Shown: positions 17,571 to 27,145, counted from the stretch's first letter. The stretch is 64,000 nt of DNA from Tepidisphaeraceae bacterium (GCA_035998445.1 DASYHQ010000033.1:62001-126000); one strand, 5' to 3'. Notes: generated from the letters alone by a model not told the origin. Made by a program: numbers and translations.

Positions 17571-19361
17571 ATGCTCAATTTTTTCCGTTTCCGGCAGGGC
17601 AATGTTAAAGACGATGTCCTCTCCGGCCTCACCGTAGCGTTGGCCCTGGTGCCCGAGGCGGTCGCGTTCGCGTTTGTCGCAGGGGTGTCGCCGATCATCG
17701 GGTTGTACTCGGCGTTCTTCCTTGGGTTCATCACCGCGATCGTGGGTGGCCGTCCAGGCATGATCAGTGGGGCGACCGGCGCGATGGCGGTGGTGATCGT
17801 CGGGCTCGTGGCGACGCACGGGATCGAATACATGTTCCCGGCCGTCCTCCTCTGCGGATTGTTTCAGTTGGGCGCCGGCATCGCGCGGCTTGGGAAGTTC
17901 ATCCGCATGGTGCCTTACCCGGTCGTCCTTGGTTTCGTGAACGGCTTGGCGATCGTGATCGGCATGGCGCAGCTGGGCAGCTTTAAGACCGTTAACCCGA
18001 TCGGCGAGTTAACGTACCTGAACGGCCCCCCACTCTGGATCATGCTGGCGCTGATGGCGCTAACGATGGCCATCATCTGGCGGCTGCCGAAGCTCACGCG
18101 CGCCGTGCCCGCGTCGTTGGCGGCCATCCTGATCGTCTCGGGCATCGCGGTGGCAATCAATAAGACGGCCGGGCCATCGCTGAAGCCGCAGGGGAGCGAT
18201 AATGCGGTGCTTACCGTCGGCGACATGCTGGTGAGCAACGCCAAGGCCAAGGCCGTTGCCGACCTGAAGGGCACGACGCTGCTGGCCGAGGGGCAAACGC
18301 CTGCCGGCCCGGGCGGCGCGATGACGCGCAACAAGCCGGTCGCCGCGATTACCGGCACGAATCAACCGGTCGATGAAGCGCCCGTTCCCAGCGAGGCGGT
18401 CGTGGCGGCGATGAACAGCGTAACGAAGGAGTCGGCCGGCATCGCGGCAGGCCTGCCACGCCCGTTCTTCATGCAGTACGCGTTGCCGCCGATCACGCTG
18501 GAGACGCTCTGGATCATCCTGCCGTTCGCGCTCGTGCTGGCGGGGGTGGGGCTGATCGAGTCGCTGATGACGCTCACGCTGATCGACGAGATCACCGAAA
18601 CGCGCGGCCAGGGCAACCGCGAGTGCATTGGCCAAGGCACCGCCAACCTCGTCTGCGGTTTGTTCGGTGGCATGGGTGGCTGCGCGATGATCGGCCAATC
18701 GCTGATCAACGTGAACTCCGGTGGCCGGGGGCGCCTGTCGGGCATCACGGCGGCGGTCTGTTTGCTGGCGTTCGTGCTCTTCCTGTCGCCGTGGATCGAG
18801 ATGATCCCGATGGCGGCGCTGGTGGGCGTGATGTTCATGGTCGTCATCGGCACGTTCGAATGGGCGTCGCTGCGCATGTTCGGCAAGGTGCCGGCGAGCG
18901 ATCTGCTCGTCATCTGGCTGGTCGCCGGCTACACCGTCGTCATGCACGATCTGGCGACGGCGGTCATCCTCGGCGTGGTGGTGTCGGCGCTGGTCTTCGC
19001 GTGGCAGCACGCGACCCACATCGGCGCGGAAGTGAAGATCGACCCCGCGACGGGCCGCAAGACGTACCAACTGCATGGGCCGTTGTTCTTCGCGTCGACG
19101 CAGTCGTTCAAGGAGATCTTCGACCCCAAGAGCGACCCGGACGACGTCGTGATCGACTTCTACTACACGCGCGTCTACGACCAGTCTGGCATCGAAGCGA
19201 TCAACTTCCTTACCGAGAAGTACACGCAGGCGGGCAAGCGCCTTCACCTGACGCACCTCAGCTCCGAGTGCCGCCAACTGCTGACCCGGGCGGGTGATCT
19301 GGTCGAGGTGAATTATTCGGAAGACCCGCAGTACCACGTGGCGACGGACAGGCTGGGGTGA
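17571..19361 (+). CDS. SulP family anion transporter with STAS domain
   Basis: A 596-residue inner-membrane protein of the SulP/SLC26 type, which carry sulfate, bicarbonate or other anions, often with Na+ or H+. The start [20 protein letters not shown] is followed by [16 protein letters not shown], the conserved first-helix signature (PQA/S-like) of SulP. About ten to twelve hydrophobic helices follow. In the middle is a long hydrophilic loop (about residues 215-290) that is unusual for the family. The C-terminal 90 residues form a STAS domain ([20 protein letters not shown]). ATG 17571 is chosen because the signature begins there; the frame opens at 17508. The carried ion cannot be read from sequence. 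Confidence 0.9.
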   Translation: MLNFFRFRQGNVKDDVLSGLTVALALVPEAVAFAFVAGVSPIIGLYSAFFLGFITAIVGGRPGMISGATGAMAVVIVGLVATHGIEYMFPAVLLCGLFQLGAGIARLGKFIRMVPYPVVLGFVNGLAIVIGMAQLGSFKTVNPIGELTYLNGPPLWIMLALMALTMAIIWRLPKLTRAVPASLAAILIVSGIAVAINKTAGPSLKPQGSDNAVLTVGDMLVSNAKAKAVADLKGTTLLAEGQTPAGPGGAMTRNKPVAAITGTNQPVDEAPVPSEAVVAAMNSVTKESAGIAAGLPRPFFMQYALPPITLETLWIILPFALVLAGVGLIESLMTLTLIDEITETRGQGNRECIGQGTANLVCGLFGGMGGCAMIGQSLINVNSGGRGRLSGITAAVCLLAFVLFLSPWIEMIPMAALVGVMFMVVIGTFEWASLRMFGKVPASDLLVIWLVAGYTVVMHDLATAVILGVVVSALVFAWQHATHIGAEVKIDPATGRKTYQLHGPLFFASTQSFKEIFDPKSDPDDVVIDFYYTRVYDQSGIEAINFLTEKYTQAGKRLHLTHLSSECRQLLTRAGDLVEVNYSEDPQYHVATDRLG

Positions 19362-19377
19362 AAGGCGAGTCGCGCTC

Positions 19378-19642
19378 CGGTCCCTCTCTCATGTACTCAT
19401 GGGAGAGGGTAGATGAGGGTGAATTTCGAGATGCGAATGACCAATGCCCAAACCAGAATGACCAATGAAATCCCAATCACCAATGTCCAAACGGCACCGG
19501 CGCAAGTAATAGTCTTCGTTGGACATTGGTGCTTGGACATTCATTGGTCATTCGGATTTGGTCATTGTTTTTTCTCACCCGTTCGTCATTCGAAATCACC
19601 CCTTCCCTAACCTCTCCCAGAGCATGCGGGAGAGGGACCGGA
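19378..19642. repeat. Family A palindrome with a family B palindrome inside it
   Basis: The outer left part CGGTCCCTCTCTCATGTAC through GATGAGGGTGAATTTCG lies at 19378-19429. The outer right part GAAATCACCCCTTCC through GGGAGAGGGACCGG lies at about 19591-19642. Between them is a different palindrome of about 160 bases, with arms GAATGACCAATG and CATTGGTCATTC and inner arms CCAATGTCCAA and TTGGACATTGG. This reads as one repeat type inserted into the loop of another. Confidence 0.75.
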
Positions 19643-19656
19643 GGGACGCCGGGCCG

Positions 19657-20994
19657 TTACGCCTTCCAGAACAGCAACTTTCGACCGGCGCGGAGGACGT
19701 TCGAGCGGATCTTCAGGACGCGCACGCGAAGCTCGAGCTTTTGCAGCGCGAGGTCTTCGGGGACGATTTGCAGCGCGGTGTGGACGGCCGAAAGCGCGTC
19801 ATCGTGGCGGCCGAGGCGTTCGAGGGCGATGGCGAGGTTGTAGTGCGAGCTGATGTTCGACGGCTCCAGTTCGATCGCCTTCTGGCAGCTCTCGATGCCG
19901 TCGGTGAACTGGCGGCGCATGAATTGCGCGATCGCCAGGTTCTGCCAGCCGCTGACGCGGTTCGGTTCCTGCTGCACCAACCGGCGCAGGCAGGCGACGG
20001 CGGCGCGGGGTTGGCCGGCGTCCATCAGCAGGTTGCCCAGCTCAAGCAGCGTGGTGGGATCGGTCGGCCGAAGCAGGATCTCGGCCCGCAGGTGCTTGCG
20101 GGCGGTTCGGCGGTTGCCCCAGGCGTGGTACACCTCCGCCAGCCGTAGGTGGGCGGCGGGATAGGTGGGGTCCAAACGCAACGTCTGTTCGAACGCGGCC
20201 GCGGCATCGTCGTGCCAGCCTTTGCGCGCCAACCAGCGGCCAAGGCAGTAGTGGGCCGATGGATCTTCCGGTGACAGCTCGATCGCCCGGCGAAACTTCT
20301 CACCGGCCTCGTCCAGCCGATCCATGTCGATCAGCAGTTCGCCGAGGTCCAGCAGCGTCTCGGTGTCGCCGGGGTTCCGCCGCAGGCTTTGCAGGTAGAA
20401 CTGGCGGGCCTGCTCGAACTCGCCCTTGTTCCAAAGCGCTTCAGCGATGCAGACGCGCACGTGCGGGTGGTTGTCGTCCAGCTCCAGCGCGCGGCGCCAG
20501 CACCAGATGGCCTTGTCGAACAAATTGCGGTCGGACAGCGAGCAACCGATGTTGTAGAAGCAGTGCGGGCACTCGTCCTTGATCTGCCGCGCGAGGTAGA
20601 ACATCTCCTCGGCCTTCTCGTGGTCGCCGAGCTCGGTGTAGGTGATGATGCGGTTGCAGTAGCTCAGTTCAAAGTTCGGGTCGACCTGCTCGATCTTCTC
20701 GAACGACGCGAGCGCGTCCTGATGCTTGCCGACACGTGTGAGGTCGACGCCGAGATGATTGAGCGATTGCAGGTCGTTGGCGTCGATCTCGATCGCCTCA
20801 CGGTAGGCCTCGATCGCCTCGTCGTACCGCTGCATCTCGTCGAGCGTGAGGCCGACATTGAACAGCCAGGACCCGTTGTAGGGGTTGATCGCGATGGCCG
20901 CGCGTAGGTGGTCCAACGCCTCCTGCCAGCGCTGTTGTTCAAACAGCTCCTGGGCCTTCTCCACCCGGCGCTCGGCGTCATCCCAATCGTTCAT
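19657..20994 (-). CDS. TPR-repeat protein
   Basis: A 445-residue soluble-looking protein made almost wholly of tetratricopeptide repeats, about eleven of them. Clear units include ALDHLRAAIAINPYNGSWLF, YDEAIEAYREAIEIDANDL, DAALAFEQ-like DAAAAFEQTLRLDPTYPAAH and GIESCQKAIELEPSNISSHY. There is no signal peptide or membrane helix. TPR arrays mediate protein contacts; the partner is unknown. The ATG at 20994 (MNDWDDAERRVEKA) is taken; a GTG two codons upstream at 21000 is also open. It lies on the same strand as the SPOR-like gene upstream, with a family B repeat in the gap. Confidence 0.88.
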   Translation of the reverse strand: MNDWDDAERRVEKAQELFEQQRWQEALDHLRAAIAINPYNGSWLFNVGLTLDEMQRYDEAIEAYREAIEIDANDLQSLNHLGVDLTRVGKHQDALASFEKIEQVDPNFELSYCNRIITYTELGDHEKAEEMFYLARQIKDECPHCFYNIGCSLSDRNLFDKAIWCWRRALELDDNHPHVRVCIAEALWNKGEFEQARQFYLQSLRRNPGDTETLLDLGELLIDMDRLDEAGEKFRRAIELSPEDPSAHYCLGRWLARKGWHDDAAAAFEQTLRLDPTYPAAHLRLAEVYHAWGNRRTARKHLRAEILLRPTDPTTLLELGNLLMDAGQPRAAVACLRRLVQQEPNRVSGWQNLAIAQFMRRQFTDGIESCQKAIELEPSNISSHYNLAIALERLGRHDDALSAVHTALQIVPEDLALQKLELRVRVLKIRSNVLRAGRKLLFWKA

Positions 20995-21145
20995 AGGCAC
21001 GTCATCAGATGGGCATTAATCTCTGCCTGATGTCCGATAATGTAACGGGCGATGCGCCGGAATGGCAAGCGCTATGGGCAAGGCATTTCCGGCCCCTCGT
21101 TGGGTGTGCCGGGAGCAGAGTTCGTCAGGGTTCCGTCGAACTGGC

Positions 21146-21303
21146 GACAATGACCAATGACCAATGACCAATGACCAATGACCAAACCCGGATGACCCAT
21201 CAAAACTCAATGACCAACAACCAATGACCAGGAAGAAGCCTCTTCATTGGACATGGGGACTTGGTCGTTCATTGGTCATTCGGGTTTGGTCATTAGTCAT
21301 TTC
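21146..21303. repeat. Family B palindrome with ATGACCA tandem units
   Basis: The left side carries four to five direct copies of ATGACCA (about 21148-21182). The right side carries CATTGGTCATTCGGGTTTGG and CATTAGTCATTTC. The arms pair as in the copy nested at 19430-19590. The 21001-21363 gap between the TPR and SPOR-like genes holds only this. Confidence 0.7.
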
Positions 21304-21363
21304 AAAATCTCCCGCTCCAAGCGTCACGAGGAGAACGGTCGAACGCGGATTGAAATTCCACGC

Positions 21364-22281
21364 CTACCGTGCCGGTTCGGCGCCGCGCCACTTGTAGGCG
21401 CCGGGCGCGAACTGTTTGAACTTGCTCTTGCCGGCGAACTTGGCGCTGACGAGATCGATCGACTTGATGTAGCGGTCGAACTCGGGGTTGTTGCGGATGC
21501 GGTCGAAGCCCTTCGTGCCGACCACGCTGAACCACGTCTTGGTGCCAGCCCAGTTGGGCAGCCCACGGATGACGGTGGCCTCGATGTTGTTGTCGGCGAG
21601 CTTCTCGACGGCGGCCATGGCGTCGTCGGCGTTGGGGTAGCTTTGGATGACGACGTAGTTGTAGCCAATGACGCGGGCCTTATCCTGCACGATCGAGGTC
21701 GCTGGCGTCCGACCGTTCAGCGCCGCCGTCGCGTCGACCTTCGGCGCCGTGAACGCCGATGCGTTGGCCGCGACGTTGGCGACGGCGGGTGACGATCCGT
21801 CGTCCTCGTTGCCGTGCGCGGGGGTCAGGGGGCTGGCGCTGGCCAGGTCCAGCACGTCGGGCCGGGCCTGGCTGGAGAGCAGGTCGGCCGACGATTCCTC
21901 AGCGATCACCGGTGACGGGTGCAGCTGAAACCGCTGGCCGGTGACGAACCCCACCCCGAACACCGCCATGAACATCAAGCCGAACGCGACCGTGTGCGAT
22001 GAGGGCAGCACGAGCTTGAACGCGCTCAGGCCGCCGGACGGCGACCCGCCGCCATCGTCGCGCGGGCTGGGCGCGACCGAGACGGGCGCGTCGGAAAAGC
22101 GTGGCGTGGGGGCAGCCATCGCGCGGGGCGCGGAGGCCTCCATCAGCGACGACAGGCCGCCGTCGCGCTTCTTCGACTTGAACCACCATCGGGGGGTATC
22201 AAGCTTAGATTCCTTGGATTTTTCACGGTTTTTACCGTGAATTACCTCAAACAGCGCCGCTGCCTGCTTGCCTCTGGCCAT
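21364..22281 (-). CDS. Membrane protein with SPOR-like C-terminal domain
   Basis: A 305-residue protein that begins MARGKQAAALFEVIHGKN. A hydrophilic region and one membrane helix at about residues 97-118 (TVAFGLMFMAVFGVGFVTG) follow, then a probably periplasmic tail. The last 100 residues (YNYVVIQSYPNADDAMAAVE, then a variable stretch and WFSVVGTKGFDRI) resemble a SPOR fold, a domain that binds denuded septal peptidoglycan in other bacteria. The likeness is moderate and the function is inferred only from fold. The ATG at 22281 is taken because the charged N-terminus is complete there. It runs divergently from the hydrolase-like gene. Confidence 0.75.
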   Translation of the reverse strand: MARGKQAAALFEVIHGKNREKSKESKLDTPRWWFKSKKRDGGLSSLMEASAPRAMAAPTPRFSDAPVSVAPSPRDDGGGSPSGGLSAFKLVLPSSHTVAFGLMFMAVFGVGFVTGQRFQLHPSPVIAEESSADLLSSQARPDVLDLASASPLTPAHGNEDDGSSPAVANVAANASAFTAPKVDATAALNGRTPATSIVQDKARVIGYNYVVIQSYPNADDAMAAVEKLADNNIEATVIRGLPNWAGTKTWFSVVGTKGFDRIRNNPEFDRYIKSIDLVSAKFAGKSKFKQFAPGAYKWRGAEPAR

Positions 22282-22540
22282 CCTTGACCTCGCAGAAGTA
22301 TCGGCAGCGCTCCGCGCTACCGGGTGAAGCGGAACTTCACCTTTGCCCCAAGTTACTCGTCAATCGACCTCAAGCCCCACAGCATCGTTACGACCGCACC
22401 GCCTTGCCCGTTCGTTGCAATCGTTATCGAGTGACAAAGCGAGGGTACGGTGCGCGCGAATCTGGGTCAAGGGAACGGGCTCGGCTGGCAAAACAATCGT
22501 ACGGTTGGCGCAGCGGTTCGCGAAAACGGAAAGAGGAGCC

Positions 22541-23566
22541 ATGCAACGACCCGTGATGAACCCCAACTATCTGGACGACGCCGCCCAGATTGCGCCACCG
22601 AAGCGAAACCGCGCACTGGGCCTGTTATGGCGCGGCGTGCGGTTGGCGTGGCGGTTCCTGATGAGCCGTCCGTTGGCCAGGCGGTCGCGCGGGATGAACC
22701 CGGACGACGCCCAGCGACCGATCTGGCGGCTGGCGTGGGGGCTGATGTACCGCGTCGCGTTCCTGCCGTTCGCCGCCGCGGTCGTCGCGGCGCTGACGGT
22801 GTACGCCGGCACGCACCCGACGGTCCCCCCGATCGAGCGCGACCCGATCACGGTCGGCGTCTACTACGACCCGGTGGTCTTCGTCACGCGCGACGACCAC
22901 CGGCTGGAAGGATGGCTGGCGCCTGTGCTCGATGCCCGCACGGTCCTCGAACAGAAGGAAAAGGTCTTCGGCTCGAAGTACCCGGCCGTCGTGCTGGTGC
23001 ACGATCATGGCAACTCGCGCGAGCAGATGTTGCCGCTCGTGCGCCCGCTGCACGAGGCGGGCTACGTGGTGCTGACGATCGGTCTGCGCGGTGACGGCGC
23101 GCTAAGCGATAGCGGCAGCACGTTCGGCCTGAACGAGTCGCTGGACGTCGCCGCGGCGGTCGAACTGTTGCGCCGCCGACCGTTCGTCGACCCGTCGCGC
23201 ATCGGGGTGATCGGCGTCGGCACCGGCGCGCTCGCCGCGACCTTGGCGACCACACAGGACCCGAACGTGCGAACGTTGATCGCGCTGCGGCCGCCGGCAA
23301 GCCTGGACGACCTGCTGTACGACCACGTGGTGCCCGAGCGGCTGCCGTGGATTGGCTCGCTGTGCCGCTGGACGTTCGAGATCGCCTACGGCGTCAACAC
23401 CGGCGACGCCGCCAGCGACCGCCTGGCCGCTACGCTCGACCGTCCGAGCACGCTCGTGCTGCGCAAGGTGGGTGGCATGGATGATACGACGCTGAACGAG
23501 AAGATCATCGACCACCTGTTCCACCACCTGCACAAGCCGCAGACCGCCATGGTGAGTGAGAAATGA
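22541..23566 (+). CDS. Alpha/beta-hydrolase-fold membrane protein, nucleophile missing
   Basis: A 341-residue protein. The start is the ATG at 22541, fixed by an AAGAGGAG ribosome site just before it. A basic N-terminus and a membrane helix (about residues 70-90) lead into an alpha/beta hydrolase fold. The oxyanion-side motif VLVHDHGNSRE and the strand-turn IGVIGVGTGALAA are visible. The nucleophile elbow, normally GxSxG, reads GVGTG at 225-229, with Gly227 where Ser should be. It is therefore probably not a classical hydrolase, unless Thr228 or another residue serves. A terminal His in DHLFHHLHK is present. It could be a structural or binding protein. Confidence 0.75.
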   Translation: MQRPVMNPNYLDDAAQIAPPKRNRALGLLWRGVRLAWRFLMSRPLARRSRGMNPDDAQRPIWRLAWGLMYRVAFLPFAAAVVAALTVYAGTHPTVPPIERDPITVGVYYDPVVFVTRDDHRLEGWLAPVLDARTVLEQKEKVFGSKYPAVVLVHDHGNSREQMLPLVRPLHEAGYVVLTIGLRGDGALSDSGSTFGLNESLDVAAAVELLRRRPFVDPSRIGVIGVGTGALAATLATTQDPNVRTLIALRPPASLDDLLYDHVVPERLPWIGSLCRWTFEIAYGVNTGDAASDRLAATLDRPSTLVLRKVGGMDDTTLNEKIIDHLFHHLHKPQTAMVSEK

Positions 23567-23598
23567 ATTGATGTCGGGAAACTGGGCCCCCTTCCAAC

Positions 23599-23670
23599 AT
23601 ATAGCCACCGGCTTGCCGGTGGTCTTTCTTTCAATCCAACAGAAGACCACCGGCAAGCCGGCGGCTATGT
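23599..23670. repeat. Family D palindrome
   Basis: ATAGCCACCGGCTTGCCGGT and ACCGGCAAGCCGGCGGCTAT form the arms, with CTTTCTTTCAATCCAACAG between. It lies between convergent genes and may act as a two-way terminator. Compare 12507-12576 and the smaller stem at 9112. Confidence 0.8.
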
Positions 23671-23692
23671 GAGGGGGAGGCCAGATTCCGCA

Positions 23693-25210
23693 TCACCCGA
23701 AGGCCATGCCCGCAACGCGATGCCCGGCTTGCGCCGCGACGTTGATCTCGGCGATCGGCGCGCTGCCAGCGGCGGCGTGCCAGAGGACGAGGCGCTGGCG
23801 GTCGGCGGTAATGGCGGCGACGTGCGTGGCACTGGCAGCCACGGCGCGCAGGCCGACGTGCCGGCTGACGTATCGCGTGACGAGCGTGTCGTCGAGGCCC
23901 AGGCAATCGATGCCGCCGTCGCGCCGCGCCAGCAACAGCCGCGAGCCACCCAGCCAGGGCAGCGTCGCCGCGGCCGCGATGGGGCCACCGGTGGGGCGGG
24001 TGTCGGTCGCGCGGAACGTGCCGACGGCCAGCAGGATCAACAGGCCACCATCGGTCAGCACGAGCAACCGGTCACCGTCCGGCAAAAGGTCGGCGATCGC
24101 GTCGCCGGCGTCGTACGCCTCGCGCAACCCAGCGGGGCTGGCAACGTAAACGCGCGAGCCGGCGAAGAAGGCGTGCGTGCCGTCGCTTAGTCGCGATAGT
24201 CCCCCGGCACCGGCGTACTCACCGTGCCGCACCACCGGTGCCGTAAGTTCACTGTTGCGCCAGCAGACGAGGCCGGCCTGCGAATGCGTGGCCCACAGTT
24301 CCTGCGTCTCGGGAAACTGCGCGATCGCGTTGAAACCCAGCGGCGACGTGGACTGCGGGTCGCTATAGATATCGACCGTTGAATCAGCGGATATGTCGGA
24401 GAAGCATTCAACACCGCGCTGGCCACCCAGCGCAAAGCGGTCGCCATCGATGCGTTGCACGCATCGCAGCGCGCCGATCGCCTCGTCTGCTTCCCGAACG
24501 AGCTTGACGGCGTTCGCCGCGTCGTTGGTAAGGTCGACCTGAAGCAGTTTTCGACCCGCCACAATGTGCAACGGCGTTCTGGCGCGCCCTTGTCCCCCAG
24601 CCCCGAGGGCGGCGGCCAACGCCGTCGGGCGGTCATGCGGCGCGATGGACTGCAGAAACGCCGGTGGCAGGGCGGTCGCGCTCGCCATCACGCTGGCCAA
24701 CTCGGTCGCGCGGCGGAGGTGCTCGGCCCGCTCGGTGGCGTCGGTCTCGGCACGCGATCGCTCGGCGGCCCGTTGATTGGCCAGCTCCAGCGTGGTGCTG
24801 CGCAGTCGCAGGTCGAACGGTGGCAGTACCTCTAAGCCGCTGGCGAACGCCATTTTCTCGCACGCCTTTGCCAAAGCCGCCGCCGCGTGGTCGGCGGCGG
24901 GTTCCGTGAGCGCGTCGGTCACCGTCTGCGTCGCGAAATGCGCCGTCGCGGCTCGCGTTAGCACATCCGAAAAGTGCCGCACGACGTCGGCAACGGTCAC
25001 CGCATCGCGGTCGTGCATCAGCACCTCGACCACCATCCGCCGATCGTGCACGTCCTGCGGCACCGCGACGCTGAAGCTCCAGGCGCCCTGGAGCGTGTGG
25101 CCATCCTGTGTCGTCACCCCGTCAAACTCCCAAACCGCCCGCCGGGCTTCGGTGGCGAACGTGACGCCCGTTTCATCGCGCCGACTGAGTTCGTTGTTGC
25201 GCAGGTCCAT
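23693..25210 (-). CDS. Hypothetical protein: SPFH-like N-terminal part and beta-propeller-like C-terminal part
   Basis: A 505-residue protein without signal peptide. Residues about 40-175 have the strand and helix pattern of an SPFH/band-7 domain: SFSVAVPQDVHDRRMVVEVL, then TVADVVRHFSDVLTRAA, and FASGLEVLPPFDLRLRSTTL before a charged helix. The C-terminal part from about residue 215 is a series of beta-rich units (GRKLLQVDL, GDRFALGGQRGVE, QELWATHSQAGLVCWRN, DGDRLLVLTDGGLLILLAVG) like a WD or Kelch-type propeller. I do not recognise this combination and no enzymatic motif is seen. It might report or scaffold at a membrane; this is a guess. It ends near the family D repeat. Confidence 0.65.
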   Translation of the reverse strand: MDLRNNELSRRDETGVTFATEARRAVWEFDGVTTQDGHTLQGAWSFSVAVPQDVHDRRMVVEVLMHDRDAVTVADVVRHFSDVLTRAATAHFATQTVTDALTEPAADHAAAALAKACEKMAFASGLEVLPPFDLRLRSTTLELANQRAAERSRAETDATERAEHLRRATELASVMASATALPPAFLQSIAPHDRPTALAAALGAGGQGRARTPLHIVAGRKLLQVDLTNDAANAVKLVREADEAIGALRCVQRIDGDRFALGGQRGVECFSDISADSTVDIYSDPQSTSPLGFNAIAQFPETQELWATHSQAGLVCWRNSELTAPVVRHGEYAGAGGLSRLSDGTHAFFAGSRVYVASPAGLREAYDAGDAIADLLPDGDRLLVLTDGGLLILLAVGTFRATDTRPTGGPIAAAATLPWLGGSRLLLARRDGGIDCLGLDDTLVTRYVSRHVGLRAVAASATHVAAITADRQRLVLWHAAAGSAPIAEINVAAQAGHRVAGMAFG

Positions 25211-25371
25211 CGTCGTTTCAGCTTAACAGACGTCGGTGGGAAATCGCGTTACGGACCGACGTCGCCTTTCGAATCACCCGGCGAGGTTCGAGTCATCGAA
25301 AAAAACGAAACGTCACCTATTGACGAAAGTAACAGCGATTGTAGAGTGAGACTCAATCTCAAGGAGTTTGC

Positions 25372-26133
25372 TTGATCCGTTCTTTTAGTCTCGTCCTCAC
25401 CTTAACCTGCATCTCCGCCGCATCCGTTCGGGCGGATTTCATCGACGTGAACCTTTCCGGAAACACGAGTTACGACGGTTGGGACACGTTCAACAGCACG
25501 GCGTACCCCAACTACGGCGGTTACCCGGGTACGACCGTTTGGCCGGCGCCTATCGGTTCGTCGATGGCCGGCTCGGGTGACGCGGCGTTGAGCAAGATCG
25601 GTGGCAGTGGCTATCCGTCGACCTCAACCGGCCAGAACTACATCTACTCGACCCGCTCCGGCGCCGCGGCGGCGAGCACGGACCCGTCGGTCGTCGTCGG
25701 CACGTTTGGCCTTGGCGATGCGTCGCCCGTCGCCGACCTGGAAACCGTGGTCTTCCAACTCCGCATCTCCTACTGGACCTCGCTCGGCCAGCCCTTCCCG
25801 ACCGGTGTGATGCCGACGATCAGCTACAACAACGGTACGCAGGCGCTGCCGGCGACCCTGTCGACGCTGGTGGACTCTGGCCCGTTCTCATCGACGTACG
25901 GTGACGGCATCGCCGACGACTGGGCGTTCCAGTGGGACCTGAGCGGCATTCAAGAGCCGATCACGTCGTTCCAGGTGAACTACTCGGTCACCAATCACGC
26001 CCAGCAGTACGAGATGCGGCTCGACCAAAGCGACGCGTTCGCGGCGGTCGTGCCGGAACCGGGTTCGATCGGTTTGGTGGCGATGGCAACCTTCGCGCTC
26101 GCTGTGTGCCGTCGACGGGCTGGGGCACGCTAA
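25372..26133 (+). CDS. PEP-CTERM sorting domain protein
   Basis: A 253-residue secreted protein. It begins with TTG at 25372, supported by an AAGGAG site at 25361-25366 and a signal peptide cleaved after VRADF-like residues (about 22). The mature part is rich in Gly, Ser, Thr, Tyr and Asn. The C-terminus has the PEP-CTERM signature VPEPGSIGLVAMATFALA, a membrane helix and a short basic tail CRRRAGAR. Such tails are processed by exosortase, which anchors or releases the protein at the surface; no exosortase gene is in this window. The role of the mature part is unknown. It lies just before a prepilin-like gene. Confidence 0.88.
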   Translation: MIRSFSLVLTLTCISAASVRADFIDVNLSGNTSYDGWDTFNSTAYPNYGGYPGTTVWPAPIGSSMAGSGDAALSKIGGSGYPSTSTGQNYIYSTRSGAAAASTDPSVVVGTFGLGDASPVADLETVVFQLRISYWTSLGQPFPTGVMPTISYNNGTQALPATLSTLVDSGPFSSTYGDGIADDWAFQWDLSGIQEPITSFQVNYSVTNHAQQYEMRLDQSDAFAAVVPEPGSIGLVAMATFALAVCRRRAGAR

Positions 26134-26221
26134 GCGTTGATCGGGATGCGGGTCTGCATCGGGAGGGTGCCACGGTGCCGCGCGCCGGTGGCAATGGTCG
26201 ACAGTAAAGCGGGAACACAGG

Positions 26222-27145
26222 ATGGTCATCCATCAGTACATCCCATCGTCGCCGGTCGGCTTCGATCGGCCTGCCCGTACGGCACGGCGGACGAAGCGCC
26301 GCAACTGGCGAGCGTTCACGCTCGTTGAGCTGCTGGTGGTCATCGGCATCATCGCCGTCCTGATCTCGCTGTTGCTGCCGGCGATGTCGAAGGCGCGGGC
26401 CAGTTCCCAGCAGCTGCGCAGCGCCAGCAACCTACGCCAGATGCTTCTGGGTTACACGATGTATCACCAGGAGAACAAGGGCTGGTTGTTGTGGGGCTAT
26501 CCGCCCAACACCGTCAGCGGCGTGCCGGTGACGGTGTACCACCCGCAGTCGGAGCAGACCCTTGGGGCGCTGGTCGCCGACCGGTATCCTTGGCGGTTGC
26601 TGCCGTACGTGTCGGAGGTGTGGCAGATCATCCATGCGCACGACGAGTGCCCGCCGATCCCGCAGAAGACGGACCCGGACAAGTGGGACAAGGCCTACAT
26701 GCTCAGCCTTAGCCCCACCTTCGGCATCAACGCGACCTACCTCGGTGGGCACAAGTACTTCGGTGGGTTCGATGGGGCCAACGACAATCGGCCGATCACG
26801 CGAAAGCATGTGGCGTTCAAGTCGTCGGACGTTCGACGGACGTCGGAGATCATCGTCTTCGCCGACGCCCGCTCGTTCACCGAGGGCCAGTGGGACGGCA
26901 TGGGCCTGAGCTACCTGACGCCCCCGCGGTCCAACGGACTGAACTGGGTCGTTGCGAACAACAAGTTTCAGGTGCTGAACGTGGCTCCCGGAATCCCGCT
27001 GGGCATTCCGCAGGGTTGGTTCACCAATCGCACCGTTACCGGGTTTTTCGATGGGCACGTCGAGGCGTTGCTTCCATCGGAACTGACCGACATGCGTCGC
27101 TGGGCCGTGCGGGCCGAGACGCCGGATTACGATTACGTACCATAA
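26222..27145 (+). CDS. Prepilin-type secreted protein (planctomycete pseudopilin-like)
   Basis: A 307-residue protein with a type IV prepilin N-terminus. A basic leader of 31 residues is followed by the cleavage site RA/FTLVELLVVIGIIAVL (between Ala31 and Phe32), with Glu at position 5 of the mature chain and a long membrane helix. The large C-terminal domain holds the FFDGHVEAL motif near the end, which is typical of the many planctomycete proteins of this group. It follows the PEP-CTERM gene by 88 bases and may be part of the same surface-protein group. The exact role of these proteins is not settled. Confidence 0.88.
   Translation: MVIHQYIPSSPVGFDRPARTARRTKRRNWRAFTLVELLVVIGIIAVLISLLLPAMSKARASSQQLRSASNLRQMLLGYTMYHQENKGWLLWGYPPNTVSGVPVTVYHPQSEQTLGALVADRYPWRLLPYVSEVWQIIHAHDECPPIPQKTDPDKWDKAYMLSLSPTFGINATYLGGHKYFGGFDGANDNRPITRKHVAFKSSDVRRTSEIIVFADARSFTEGQWDGMGLSYLTPPRSNGLNWVVANNKFQVLNVAPGIPLGIPQGWFTNRTVTGFFDGHVEALLPSELTDMRRWAVRAETPDYDYVP

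Noticed and set aside
18060-19337. A 425-codon antisense frame over sulP
   Set aside because: Composition (His, Arg, Asp-rich) and lack of motifs mark it as a shadow of the SulP gene.
24455-24835. Small + strand frames over the propeller-like gene
   Set aside because: They lie antisense to a long gene with consistent repeats and have no ribosome site or domain.
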